From contig NC_083714.1 in NCBI RefSeq assembly GCF_033118175.1, forward strand, positions 7,130,001-7,194,000: a DNA stretch of 64,000 bases, given 5' to 3'. The stretch comes from Dama dama. Taxonomy: Eukaryota > Chordata > Mammalia > Artiodactyla > Cervidae. The notes beneath the pieces were generated by a model, which worked only from the letters and a program-made list of their open reading frames with translations, made no database searches and had not been told where the DNA came from. Of the stretch, positions 24,350 to 34,432 are shown piece after piece. Within the stretch, counting starts at the first letter, position 1. The number at the start of each line of letters is the position of its first letter. Position numbers and translations under genes: made by a program.

Positions 24350-24556
24350 AAAAGTGCACTTGCTCTGTGGAGTCCAACTCCTTACAACCCCATGAATTGT
24401 AGCCTGCAAGCTCCACTGTTCAGGATTTCTCCAGGCAAAAATACTGGAGTGGATTGCCATTACCTTCTTCAGAGGATATTCCCAACCCAGAGATTGAACC
24501 CAGTCTACCACACTGCAGGCAGATTCTTTACCATCTGAGCCACCAGGGAAGGCCTC
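24350..24556 (-). mobile_element. Bov-A2 SINE, minus strand
   Basis: Full-looking reversed Bov-A2 with its head (CACCAGGGAAGGCC) at 24,541-24,554. Confidence 0.88.
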
Positions 24557-24787
24557 TGGTAATTTATCTTAATATTTAATATAACTGTAAAATGAGAATA
24601 TATTCCAAAATTAATACCGAATGACAGTATACAACTTTCTTATTCTCCCACTTCTTACATTGTCTTCAATTACGTTGTACTCCTTGAATATGTGGATCTC
24701 AGAACCTCCCCTCCAACTGAATGACAAGTGCAGTATGAGGAAGTGCAGAAACTAAAACTAAAGCCAGAGACAGCACAGTAGCTCAGT

Positions 24788-24793
24788 TTTATT
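24788..24793 (-). terminator. Poly(A) signal AATAAA of the intact gene
   Basis: AATAAA on the minus strand, 177 bases past the stop codon of the CTAG/LAGE3-family gene. It is the only canonical signal seen in the first 200 bases. Confidence 0.65.
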
Positions 24794-24969
24794 TCCTGCA
24801 GTTAACAATCATCAAACAAAGTATTTTCTGTAGTTAACAATCACCAAACAGACTATGTAGACACTGAGCCCCAAGCAGCAGCACAGGCAGAAGATGAAGC
24901 CCAATCAAACTACTGCAGAAAGCAATGCCCTGGGGAAGGACACTTGAGGCTAGGGCACATAGGCTAGGT

Positions 24970-26278
24970 TTAAACCCCTCTTCCGTGCTGAGGCTTAGCA
25001 GAAACGGGGGCCGCAAAGTGCTGCAAGGACCGCAGCACCAGGGAAAGCTGCTCCAGACAGAAGGCGATGGACCTCTGGAGCAGGCCAGGGTCTTCAGCAG
25101 TCAATCGGCTAAAAGGAAGGGAAGACGAAATTCAAGGTCCCGCCAAGATGGAGGACGAGCAGCATGTCCTCCCTCTGTTCCCGCACACCGACAAGCCCAG
25201 AGCACCACACTTTTCCTTTAGGCTTAACCCTCCATTATGACTCCTCCTGAGCCCAGACTGGCTCTGGCCACCACCCACCACCTACAATCCCCTCCCCGGC
25301 CCTGGTCCCCTTTAGAACTGACAGAACCAGCATGCGGCCATTAACATTGAGCTCCTTCCGAATCGGCCCTTGCAGTGGAGTACGTGGAGTCAGGAAGTGG
25401 CGGGCGATGTCTGCCTCCGCGTGTGATGAGAAAGGCACAGTGAGGCTGCTGGTGGAGATATGGTTAAGGCACCATCCGCATTTCTCATTTTGCTTGTACG
25501 TCAGGCTCCCTGCTCACTGAGACCCGCCTTCTCCCACAAGGAGGCCGCCTAGAAAGTCCAGACATCTCAGCCTATACCCTGAGGACATCCTGGATATCAC
25601 CGCCGACCCTCTGGATCCCTTCAGGTTGCTTTTCCTCTCCACCATCCACGCTACTCACTTTGCCTGTACGACAGGCTGCCTGCTCATGGAACCACACCTT
25701 CTCCCACAAGGCCACTGCCAGACACCCTGGATATCGCCGCCTGACTCTCTGGTTCCCTTCAGGTTGCTTTTCCTCACTATTCTTCCCCTGGCAGTCAGAC
25801 CACCCCTGACCCATATCCTCTAGCCCCCCAGAGTACCCTCCTCCTAAACTTTAGCACCACCTGCAACCCCCCAAACCCTAGCCCACACCCGGACTCCCAC
25901 GGCCGCCTGGCCCACCGGGGTTCCTGGAATAGGATACAACTGGAGGGCTCGGTTACTCAGAACTCTGGCTCCGGGTGCAGCATCTCCACCAGGCCCTGGG
26001 GCATGAGGTGGCCCCGGGATGTGCGGAATGGCACCGGCTGCGCCACCTGACTCTCCTGCAGTGCAGGGGCCTCTGGGATTAGCCAGGTCACCAGCGCCTC
26101 CATGAACTCCATGACTGACGGCGTCAGCAGGGCAAGCTGGGTCGCCAGGGTCATCCTGGCCACCAGCACCACCCGGCATGCTGTGGCTGTCACGTGCTGT
26201 GCCCGTTGCAAAGGCCACGGCACCTGGATCTTCACCGGCTGCCCTGGTGGCTCCTCCACCATGTGCCTCGGACTCCAT
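24970..26278 (-). CDS. CTAG/LAGE3-family gene (Pcc1-like domain), left-arm copy, 3 exons
   Basis: Minus-strand exons are 25,938-26,278, 25,323-25,448 and 24,970-25,108; together they read 201 codons without a stop. The ATG has a strong context (A at -3, G at +4). Residues 1-113 are Gly/Ala/Pro-rich and include PPHAPGPGGDAAPGAR, like human LAGE3. From residue 110 the Pcc1-like fold begins (RALQFSLTVPFSSHAEADIA) and continues with RKELNVNGRML and RLTAEDPGLLQ...CLEQLSLVLRSLQHF, matching LAGE3 and CTAG1/2. Both introns interrupt codons in phase 2. Family knowledge: LAGE3 is the Pcc1-like KEOPS subunit (tRNA t6A modification) and CTAG proteins are cancer-testis antigens; which role applies is inference. 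Both donors (GTATCC, GTCAGT) are weak. No arm difference falls in an exon. Confidence 0.8.
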
Positions 26279-26408
26279 CTTGAACCCTCTTCCCCTCCCT
26301 CCACCCGTGGAAAGACTGAACTTCCCTGCAGAACCCAGGCCTCTACTGCGACCTGCAGCTCACCATAGGCAGAGCGCCTGCGCACACACAGCCTGGTCCT
26401 GCCTCTCG

Positions 26409-26413
26409 ATTGG
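26409..26413 (-). promoter_or_regulatory. CCAAT box and NRF1-like site of the intact gene
   Basis: On the minus strand CCAAT lies about 131 bases before the ATG. A GCGCAGGCGC motif, close to the NRF1 palindrome GCGCATGCGC, follows at 26,374-26,383. No TATA box is seen. The surrounding DNA is GC-rich with CpGs, as expected for a CpG-type promoter that could be silenced by methylation. Confidence 0.5.
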
Positions 26414-26884
26414 TTCCCACCGACCATCCGTTCCCGCGATGACTGCAGACTCTCGGGTAATGGGCGGCCCCTGCTAAAATTTCATGCGTTAGTGTGCCCG
26501 GTCGCCCCCATCCACCAGTGCGGACACACCCCCATGTGGTCGGGGTGATCTAAGTCAGCCCTGCCTTGGCCCGGAAACCTGGTAAACGGCTTACCAGTGA
26601 GGCCTCTGGGTGTTGGGGGGCAGCTCCTCAGTGCGCATGTTCAAACAGACACCGCCACACTCCTCGGCGCACGCGACTGTTTCCGGTCCAAGGCGGCAAA
26701 CCCCAAGTGAGTCCTGGTCCCTGTGCACCTCCAAACCTGCGCCGATGCAAACCCGGCCACGCTCATAGGTGACCATCCTGCTAAGCGCAGGTCCTTGTCT
26801 TCAACTTCCGGAAGGGAGTCAGGAAAACCCTGTGTCACGCTCTGTCGGTCCCTCTGGTGTCCCATACGTAGCTCACGTGTGCGT

Positions 26885-27083
26885 TCGTGTGTCTGTAGGC
26901 ACGTGCATGCACGTGGGCATCTGCCTGTCCGTGTCTGTATGTGTGTGTGCCCGAGAGAGAGAGAGAGTGCCTGTGCACAGGTGCTAGCGCATGTGTGTGT
27001 ACCTGTGTGTGAGAGAGCCTGTGGTCAGGTGCGTGCACATGGGAGTGTAAGTGTCCTTGTGCACAGGGTCATGCACATGGGCA

Positions 27084-27126
<43 letters not shown>

Positions 27127-27874
27127 AAGAGCATGTGTCAGAGGCATACACATTGGCATCTCTGTGTGCTTTGTTCACGTGCAGGTGCCTTTGCATGGCG
27201 GTGGACGGGAACCAGTCCTGGAGTCCTGAGACTAGAGATGTGGAGTGGGCTGCGCTTGTTCGCCTGGGGAGGGAAGCGAGGACTGCAGTTGGACTCACTG
27301 GGGATGGCATGGGGCTGGGCCTCTTGGGGCTGCAGGCACACAGATGGCAGGGATCCAGGCTAGGGGCTTACCCCAGGCCTGCCAGAAGCACCAGTGGGAA
27401 CAGCCTCACACAAGGGCTGCCGGAAGGGCAATGCCCTCCAGGAAACCCCTAGTCACAGGGCCTCTGCTGGCACAACTCTCACAGGCTTTCCCTCTCCAGG
27501 AACAAAGTCCTGTAGCTCTCCGGAGGGCTGGAGGTGCTGGGGGCCCTCAACTTGGAGGTGACCCTGTGTCTGCCGGCCTGCTGGGTGCTGGTCTATTTCT
27601 GTGGCTGGAAGGGGTCAAGTCGACAGACACAGTGCAGCTGGGGGTGATGACGGGGCTGGGGCACCACTACCTAGCAGGTGGTGTGCGTCTGCCAGGGAAC
27701 CACTGGTGCCACGGGAGGTGACTGGATCAGGGCCACTGCCTGAGGAGTGGGCAGGTACTTCAATCAGTCTGCTTGATCCTCGCCCCCTGGCTGGATAGGC
27801 CTCTCAAGGGCCATCCAAATCCAAGGCCAGCAGCCTTCCCCACCCCCAGTGGAGGGATTAGATTTTCCTCCATT
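26885..27874. repeat. GT-rich gene-upstream region of the left arm
   Basis: Alternating purine-pyrimidine DNA (GTGCATGCAC-like blocks) gives way to GC-rich DNA. It matches bases 1-960 directly and 46,549-47,538 in inverse. ORFs of 90-158 codons here are not supported as genes. Confidence 0.7.
27086..27123 (+). repeat. (GT)n microsatellite
   Basis: About 18 uninterrupted GT units, with exactly the same length as the (CA)n mirror at 47,300-47,337. The paralogous site in the left flank (around 197-210) has only a few units. Confidence 0.95.
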
Positions 27875-28499
27875 ATCGCATTAGTTGTAGGATTTTGTCG
27901 TTGACCTTGATCAGATTAAGAAAGTCTGTTTGTAGTCCTAGTTTTGGAAGAGTGGTTCTCGAATACTGTCAAATGCTTTTACGGCATCTATCCAAATGAT
28001 CCTATGGTTTTTCTCCTGTGTTTGCTTCATATGATGAATAACACTGGTTGAAGATGTTTTAATTCATAACCAATTTTTCATTCTTGGGATAGATCTCATT
28101 TGGTCATAATGCTTTATGTATTGCTGGATTAAATTTGCTAACATTTCATTTTTTGTGCATAATGAAGAATATTGGTCTATGGTTTTCTTTTCTTGCAATG
28201 TCCTCATCCAGTTTTGGTATTTTGGAACGCTGGCCTCATAAGATGATTTGAGAAGTGTTTCCCCTCCTCTCCTTTCTGAAAGAATTTGTGTGGGCTTGGT
28301 GATATTTCTCCTTTATGAATTTTATAGCATTCACTAGTTAAGTCACATGGGCCTGGAGTTTTCTGTTCCAAATCTCTGATAGACTTGGGGATATTTAGGG
28401 TTTTCACTTTCTTCTTGAGTTAGTTTTGGGAATTTGTGTCATTCAAGGAATTGCTTAATTTCTTCTGTTTTTGCAAGTTTTTTGGCTTTTCTCTTTTGT
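27875..28499 (-). mobile_element. Old L1 ORF2 fragment
   Basis: Counterpart of 961-1,505, with about 60 extra bases around 28,150-28,215 that the left-flank copy has lost. Reverse translation gives decayed ORF2 such as TLNIPKSIRDLEQKTPGPCD. Confidence 0.7.
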
Positions 28500-29997
28500 A
28501 ATTTATTTATTTGTATTGGAGGCTCATTACTTTACAATATTGTAGTGGTTTTTGACATACATTGACATGAATCAGCCATGGGTGTACATGTGTCCCACGG
28601 CCTGAATCCCCTTCCAACTTCCGTCCCCATCCAATCTCTCAGGGTCATCCCAGTGCACCGGCCCTGAGCACCCTGTCTCATGCATCGAATGTGAACTGAT
28701 GATCTGTTTCTCATATGGCAATATACAGGTTTCAATGCTATTCTCTCAAATCATTCCACCCTCACCTTCTCCCAAAGAGTCCAAAAGTCTGTTCTTTATT
28801 TCTGTGTCTCTTTTGCTTTCTTGCATATAGGGCCATCATTACCATCTTTCTAAATTTGATATATATGCATTATTATACTGTATTGGTGTTTTTCTTTCTG
28901 ACTAACTTCACTCTGTATAAAAGGCTCCAGTTTCATCCACCTCATTAGAACTGATTCAAATGTGTTCTTTTTAAAAGTTGGGTAATATTCCATTGTGTAT
29001 ATGTACCACAACTTTCTTATCCATTCTAAGTCTAAGGATTGGCATCTAGGTTGCTTGCATGTCCTAGCTATTGTAAACAGTACTGTGATGAACATTGGGG
29101 TACATGTGTCTCTTTCAGTTCTGGTTACATTGGTGTGTATACCCAGCAGTGGGATTGCTGGGTCGTATGACAGTTCTTTTTCCAGTTTTTTTTTTTTTTT
29201 CTTTTTCCAGTTTTTTTAAGGAATCTCCTCACTGTTCTCCATAGTGGCTATACTAGTTTGCATTCCCACAAACAGTGTAGGAGGGTTCCCTTTTCTCTGC
29301 ACCCTCTCCAGCATTTATTGTCTGAAGACTTTTTGATAGCAGCCGTTCTGACTGGCATGAGATGGTACCTCATTGTGGTTTTGATTTGCAATTCTCTGAT
29401 AATGAGTGATGTTGGGCATCTTTTCATGTGTCTGCTAGGCATCTGTATATCTTCTTTGGAGAAATGTCTGTTTACTTCTTTGGCCCATTTTTTGAGTGGG
29501 TCATTAATTTTTTTGGAATTGAGCTGCATGAGCTTCTTATATATTTTTCAGATTAATTCTTTGTCAGTTTCTTTATTTGCCTTTTTTTTTTTCCCCATTC
29601 GGAAGGCTATCTTTCACCTTGCTTAAGATTTCCTTCGTAGTGTAAAAGCTTTTCAGTTTAAGTAGGTCCCATTTGTTTATTTTTGCTTTCATTTCCATTG
29701 GTCTTGGGATGGGTCATAATGTATCCTGCTGTGATTTATTTCAGAGATTGTTTTGCCTATGCTTTCCTTTAGGAGTTTTATAGTTTCTGGTCTTACATTT
29801 AGATCTTTAATCCATTTTGGGTTTACTTTTGTGTGTAGTGTTAAAAAGTGTTCTAGATTCATTCTTTTCCAAGTGGTTGACCAGTTTTCCCAGCACCATT
29901 TTGTAAAGAGATGGTCTTTTCTTCATTGTGTATTCTTGCCTCCTTTGTCAAAATAAGGTGTCCATAGGTGTGTGGATTTATCTCTGGGCTTTCTATT
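28500..29997 (-). mobile_element. L1-BT 3' part, minus strand, cut by the palindrome boundary
   Basis: 3' UTR then ORF2 C-terminus in reverse ([20 protein letters not shown] at 29,248-29,529). It is interrupted abruptly at 29,997, where the left arm ends. The right-arm copy continues unbroken into ORF2, ORF1 and the 5' leader. Confidence 0.93.
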
Positions 29998-30059
29998 CTG
30001 TTCCATTTGTTTAGGGTTATAGGTTTATAACTTCTCTGTTTTCATATATGATTAAATAC

Positions 30060-30847
30060 AAAAACATAAAACAATGATTATAAAACAGTGCCAATGGGCA
30101 CTGTGTAATGTAGAAAGATGGTAACTGTGGCAATAACAGTATAAAGGGGTTTAGAATAACCGAGTTTGAATTAATGTCAACTTTGCTTCAATAATTGAGT
30201 TAGTTCAAACTAGGTTGTTCTAAATATTGATAAAAGATATTCATTGTACTCTCCAGGGAAACCACTAAGAACATAGAGACTGAAAGAAATGAGAAGGGGC
30301 TCAAGATGGTAGGAATCTAGAAAATACCAATCTAGCCCATGTTTGTCAGTAATGGAGTAACTGAGAGATAAAAGATATAATACATATCCAAGGAAAAAGA
30401 AAATTGGTGAAAGGAAGCTCTTATTAATAACTAATTTAAATATAAGAGGATTGTCTGCTCCAAATAAAATTAGAGATGCAAAAAAGTGGATCTAAAAAAC
30501 ATGACCCAACTACATGCCATGTACAAGAAACTCACTTTAGAACCAAAAGCACAAGTAGGTTAAAAGTTAAGAGTTGAAAAAGCTTTCCGTACAAATAATA
30601 CTCAAGAGAGATCTAGGATGGCTGTAGTATTATCAGATAAAAATAGACTTTAAGTCAAAATTTATCATAAAAGACAAAGATCATACAATGATTAAAAAGA
30701 CAAATTCATAAACCAGATATAATTACTGTAAACACAGTTTACACCGAACAGCAAAATCCCAAATTGTTTGAAGCAAACTGACAGAATGGAAGGGAGACAC
30801 ACCCATTCTACAATGGTAGTGGGAGACTTCAATACTCTACCTTTAAT
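30060..30847 (+). mobile_element. Old L1M ORF2 5' part, plus strand
   Basis: Decayed start of ORF2. The block near 30,440-30,500 reads like NLNIRGLSAPNKIRDAKKWI, and one near 30,815 gives [13 protein letters not shown] (endonuclease VGDFNTPLS). It is split by the younger L1 and resumes at 33,403. Confidence 0.75.
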
Positions 30848-33402
30848 AATGGGTAGAACAAACAGAATCCAACAGCATGTTAAAAAAATCATACACCATG
30901 ACCAAGTGGGCTTTATTCCAGGAATGCAAGGATTCTTTAATATCTGCAATTCAATCAATGTAATACACCACATTAACAAGTTGAAAGATAGAAACCATAT
31001 GATTATCTCAATAGATGCAGAAAAAGCCTTTGACAAAATTCAACACCCACTTATGATTAAAACTCTCCAGAAAGCAGGAATAGAAGGAACATACCTCAAC
31101 ATAATAAAAGCTATATATGACAAACCCACAGCAAGCATTACCCTCAATGGTGAAAAATTGAAAGCATTTCCCCTAAAATCAGGAACAAGACAAGGGTGCC
31201 CACTCTCACCACTACTATTCAACATAGTTTTGGAAGTTTTGGCCACAGCAATCAGAGCAGAAAAAGAAGTAAAAGGAATCCAGATAGGAAAAGAAGAAGT
31301 GAAACTCCCGCTGTTTGCAGATGACATGATCATCTACATAGAAAACCCTAAAGCCTCTACCAGAAAATTACTAGAGCTAATCAACAAATATAGTAAAGTT
31401 GCAGGATGTAAAATTAACACACAGAAATCCCTTGTATTCTTATACACTAACAATGAGAAAACAGAAGGAAATTAAGGAAAGAATACCATTCACCATTGCA
31501 ACAAAAAGAATAAAATATTTAGGAGTATATCTACCTAAAGAAACAAAAGACCTATACATAGAAAACTATAAAACACTGATGAAAGAAATCAAAGAGGACA
31601 CAAACAGATGGAGAAACATACCGTGTTCATGGATTGGAAGAATCAATATTGTCAAAATGGCTATACTACCCAAAGCAACCTATAGATTCAATGCAACCCC
31701 TATCAAGCTACCAACGGTATTTTTCACAGAACTAGAACAAATAATTTCACAATTTGTATGGAAATACAAAAAACCTTGAATAGCCAAGGTAATCTTGAGA
31801 AAGAAGAATGGAACTGGAGGAATCAACCTGCCTGACTTCAGACTATACTACAAAGCCTCAATCATCAAGACAGTATGGTACTGGCACAAAGACAGAAATA
31901 TAGATCAATGGAACAGAATAGAAAGCCCAGAGATAAATCCACGAACCTATGGACACCTTATCTTTGACAAAGGAGGCAAGGATATACAATGGAAAAAAGA
32001 CAACCTCTTTAACAAGTGGTGCTGGGAAAACTGGTCAACCACCTGTAAAAGGATGAAACTAGAACACTTTCTAACACCATACACAAAAATAAACTCAAAA
32101 TGGATTAAAGATCTAAATGTAAGACCAGAAACTGTAAAACTCCTAGAGGAGAACATAGGCAAAATACTCTCCAACATAAATCACAGCAAGATCCTCTATG
32201 ACCCACCTCCCAGAATATTGGAAATAAAAGCAAAAATAAACAAGTGTGACCTAATGAAACTTAAAAGCTTTTGCACAACAAAGGAAACTATAAGCAAGGT
32301 GAAAAGACAGCCCTCAGATTGGGAGAAAATAATAGTAAGCGAAGCAACAGACAAAGGATTAATCTCAAAAATATACAAGCAACTCCTGCAGCTCAATTCC
32401 AGAAAAATAAATGACCCAATCAAAAAATGGGCCAAAGAACTAAACAGACATTTCTCCAAAGAAGACATACAGATGGCTAACAAACACATGAAAAGATGCT
32501 CAACATCACTCATTATCAGAGAAATGCAAATCAAATCCACAATGAGGTACCATTACACCCCAGTCAGGATGGCTGCTATCCAAAAGTCTCCAAGCAATAA
32601 ATGCTGGAGAGGGTGTGGAGAAAAGGGAACCCTCTTACACTGTTTTGTGGGAATGCAATCTAGTACAGCCACTATGGAGAACAGTGTGGAGATTTCTTAA
32701 AAAACTGGAACTAGAACTGCCATATGACCCAGCAATCCCACTTCTGGGCATACACACTGAGGAAACCAGATCTGAAAGAGACACGTGCACCCCAATGTTC
32801 ATCACAGCACTGTTTATAACAGTCAGGACATGGAAGCCACCTAGATGCCCATCAGCAGATGAATGGATAAGGAAGCTGTGGTACATATACACCATGGAAT
32901 ATTACTCAGCCATTAAAAAGAATTCATTTGAATCAGTTCTAATGAGATGGATGAAACTGGAGCCCATTATACAGAGTGAAGTAAGCCAGAAAGATAAAGA
33001 CCATTACAGTATACTAGTACATATATATGGAATTTAGAAAGATGGTAATGATAACCCTATATGCAAAACAGAAAAAGATACACAGATGTACAGAACAGAC
33101 TTTTGGATTCTGTGGGAGAAGGCGAGGGTGGGATGTTTCAAGAGAACAGCATTGAAACATGTACATTATCTAGGGTGAAACAGATCATCAGCCCAGGTTG
33201 GATGCATGAGACAAGTGCTCGGGCCTGGTGCACTGGGAAGACCCAGAGGAATCGGGTGGAGAGGGAGGTGGGAGGGGGACCGGGATGGGGAATACATGTA
33301 AATCCATGGCTGATTCATGTCAATGTATGACAAAAACCACTACAATATTGTAATTAGCCTCCAACTAATAAAAATAAATGAAAAAAAAAATGGGTAGAAC
33401 AA
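30848..33402 (+). mobile_element. 5'-truncated L1-BT insertion with 14-bp TSD
   Basis: AATGGGTAGAACAA is repeated at 30,848-30,861 and 33,389-33,402. Between them lies an L1 from the RT domain ([18 protein letters not shown]) to the poly(A)-like tail. Open pieces are 30,768-31,475 (with the RT core as [12 protein letters not shown]), 31,399-31,779, 31,795-32,700 and 32,615-33,037. Two or three frameshifts or stops separate them. It is among the least decayed L1 copies in the window but cannot be autonomous. Confidence 0.95.
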
Positions 33403-33974
33403 CCAAACAGAAGATCAGTAAAGAAAAAGAGGACTTGAAAAACATAAAAAGCCAACTAGACCTAGCATATGTATACAGTATCCGCCACCCAACAACAGCA
33501 GAATACATGGAATATTCTCCAGAAGAGACATTGTGTTGGGCCACAAAAGTCTTGGGAAAGTTTAAAAGATTGAAATCACCCATATTATGATCTGCAACTG
33601 CAAGTAAGACAGAGAAAAATGGAAAATTCACAAATATGTGGAAATTAAGTAACATAGTCTTGAATCAAAGAATCAAAGAACAAATCAGAGGTAAATTAGA
33701 AAATACATTGAGATGAATGAAACTGAAAAAACAACACACAAAAACTTATGGTATGCTTTGAAAGAAGTGCTCAGAGGGAAATTTATGGCTGTAAACACCT
33801 GCCTTAAAAAAGATCAGGAAGAAGGCAAGGATGCTGACTTTCATCATTTCTGCTCAACATTGGACTGGAATTTGTAATCATTGCAATTAAGTAAGAAAAA
33901 GGAAAAAAGAGCACCCAAATTGGAATGTAAGAATCATGAGTAACTCTATTCACAGATGATTTGATCCTATATAT
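33403..33974 (+). mobile_element. Old L1M ORF2, continuation
   Basis: Continues the endonuclease domain (KQKISKEKEDLKNIKSQLDL, then a decayed FSRIDHILGHK-type block). It then jumps to an RT-type block near 33,940-33,980 (LFTDDLILYIK-like), implying an internal deletion. Confidence 0.7.
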
Positions 33975-34322
33975 AAAATCCTGAAGAATCCTAGGACAGC
34001 AAGGAGATCCAACCAGTTCAACATAAAGGACAATCCACCCTGAATATTCATTGGCAGGAGGGATGCTGAAGCTAAAACTCCAATACTTTGGCCACCTGAT
34101 GGGAAGAACTGACTCATTTGAAAAGACCCTGGTGTTGGGAATGATTGAAGGAAGGAGGAGAAGGGGACAACAGAGAATGAGATGGTTGGATGGCATCATT
34201 AGCTCTTGGACATGAGTTTGAGCAAGCTCTGGGAGTTGGTCATGGACAGGGAAGCCTGGCGTTCGTCAGTCCATGGGGGCACAAAGAGTTGGACACCACT
34301 GTGCAGCTGAACTGAACTGACA
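33975..34322 (+). mobile_element. BovB 3' end, plus strand
   Basis: BovB tail (ATTGGCAGGAGGGATGCTGA block onward) ending in CTGAACTGAACTGA. It is inserted in the L1M, whose remnant continues to 34,432. Confidence 0.88.
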
Positions 34323-34432
34323 GAAAGAATCTACATAAAGAACATAGTAGACCTATTTATTTAATTGAGCAGAGTTGTGTATATGAGATCAACACACGGT
34401 CATCATTCAATTAAGTAATTCTACACAATCAC

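Larger units (their letters stand above)
10423..29997. repeat. Left arm of the giant palindrome (visible part)
   Basis: Every feature here is mirrored on the opposite strand at 74,423-x (74,422-x beyond the poly(T) at 29,582). Differences seen by eye are 13,055, 14,389, 17,376, 17,399, 22,051, 25,297 and 27,214 (all transitions) plus one T fewer in the 29,582-29,592 run. The inner end is at about 29,997, where identity stops inside L1 sequence. The outer end lies at or left of 10,423 and cannot be placed, because its partner is outside the window. Confidence 0.97.

Noticed and set aside
26885..27721. ORFs of 90-158 codons rich in Val-Cys or His-Thr repeats
   Set aside because: They are translations of GT/CA microsatellite and GC-rich DNA, open on both strands at once, with no conserved domain.
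30768..32700. Long ORFs of 235 and 301 codons with reverse-transcriptase similarity as possible host genes or active elements
   Set aside because: They are consecutive pieces of one 5'-truncated L1 ORF2 with frame breaks between them. The endonuclease domain is absent, so it can be neither a host gene nor an autonomous element.
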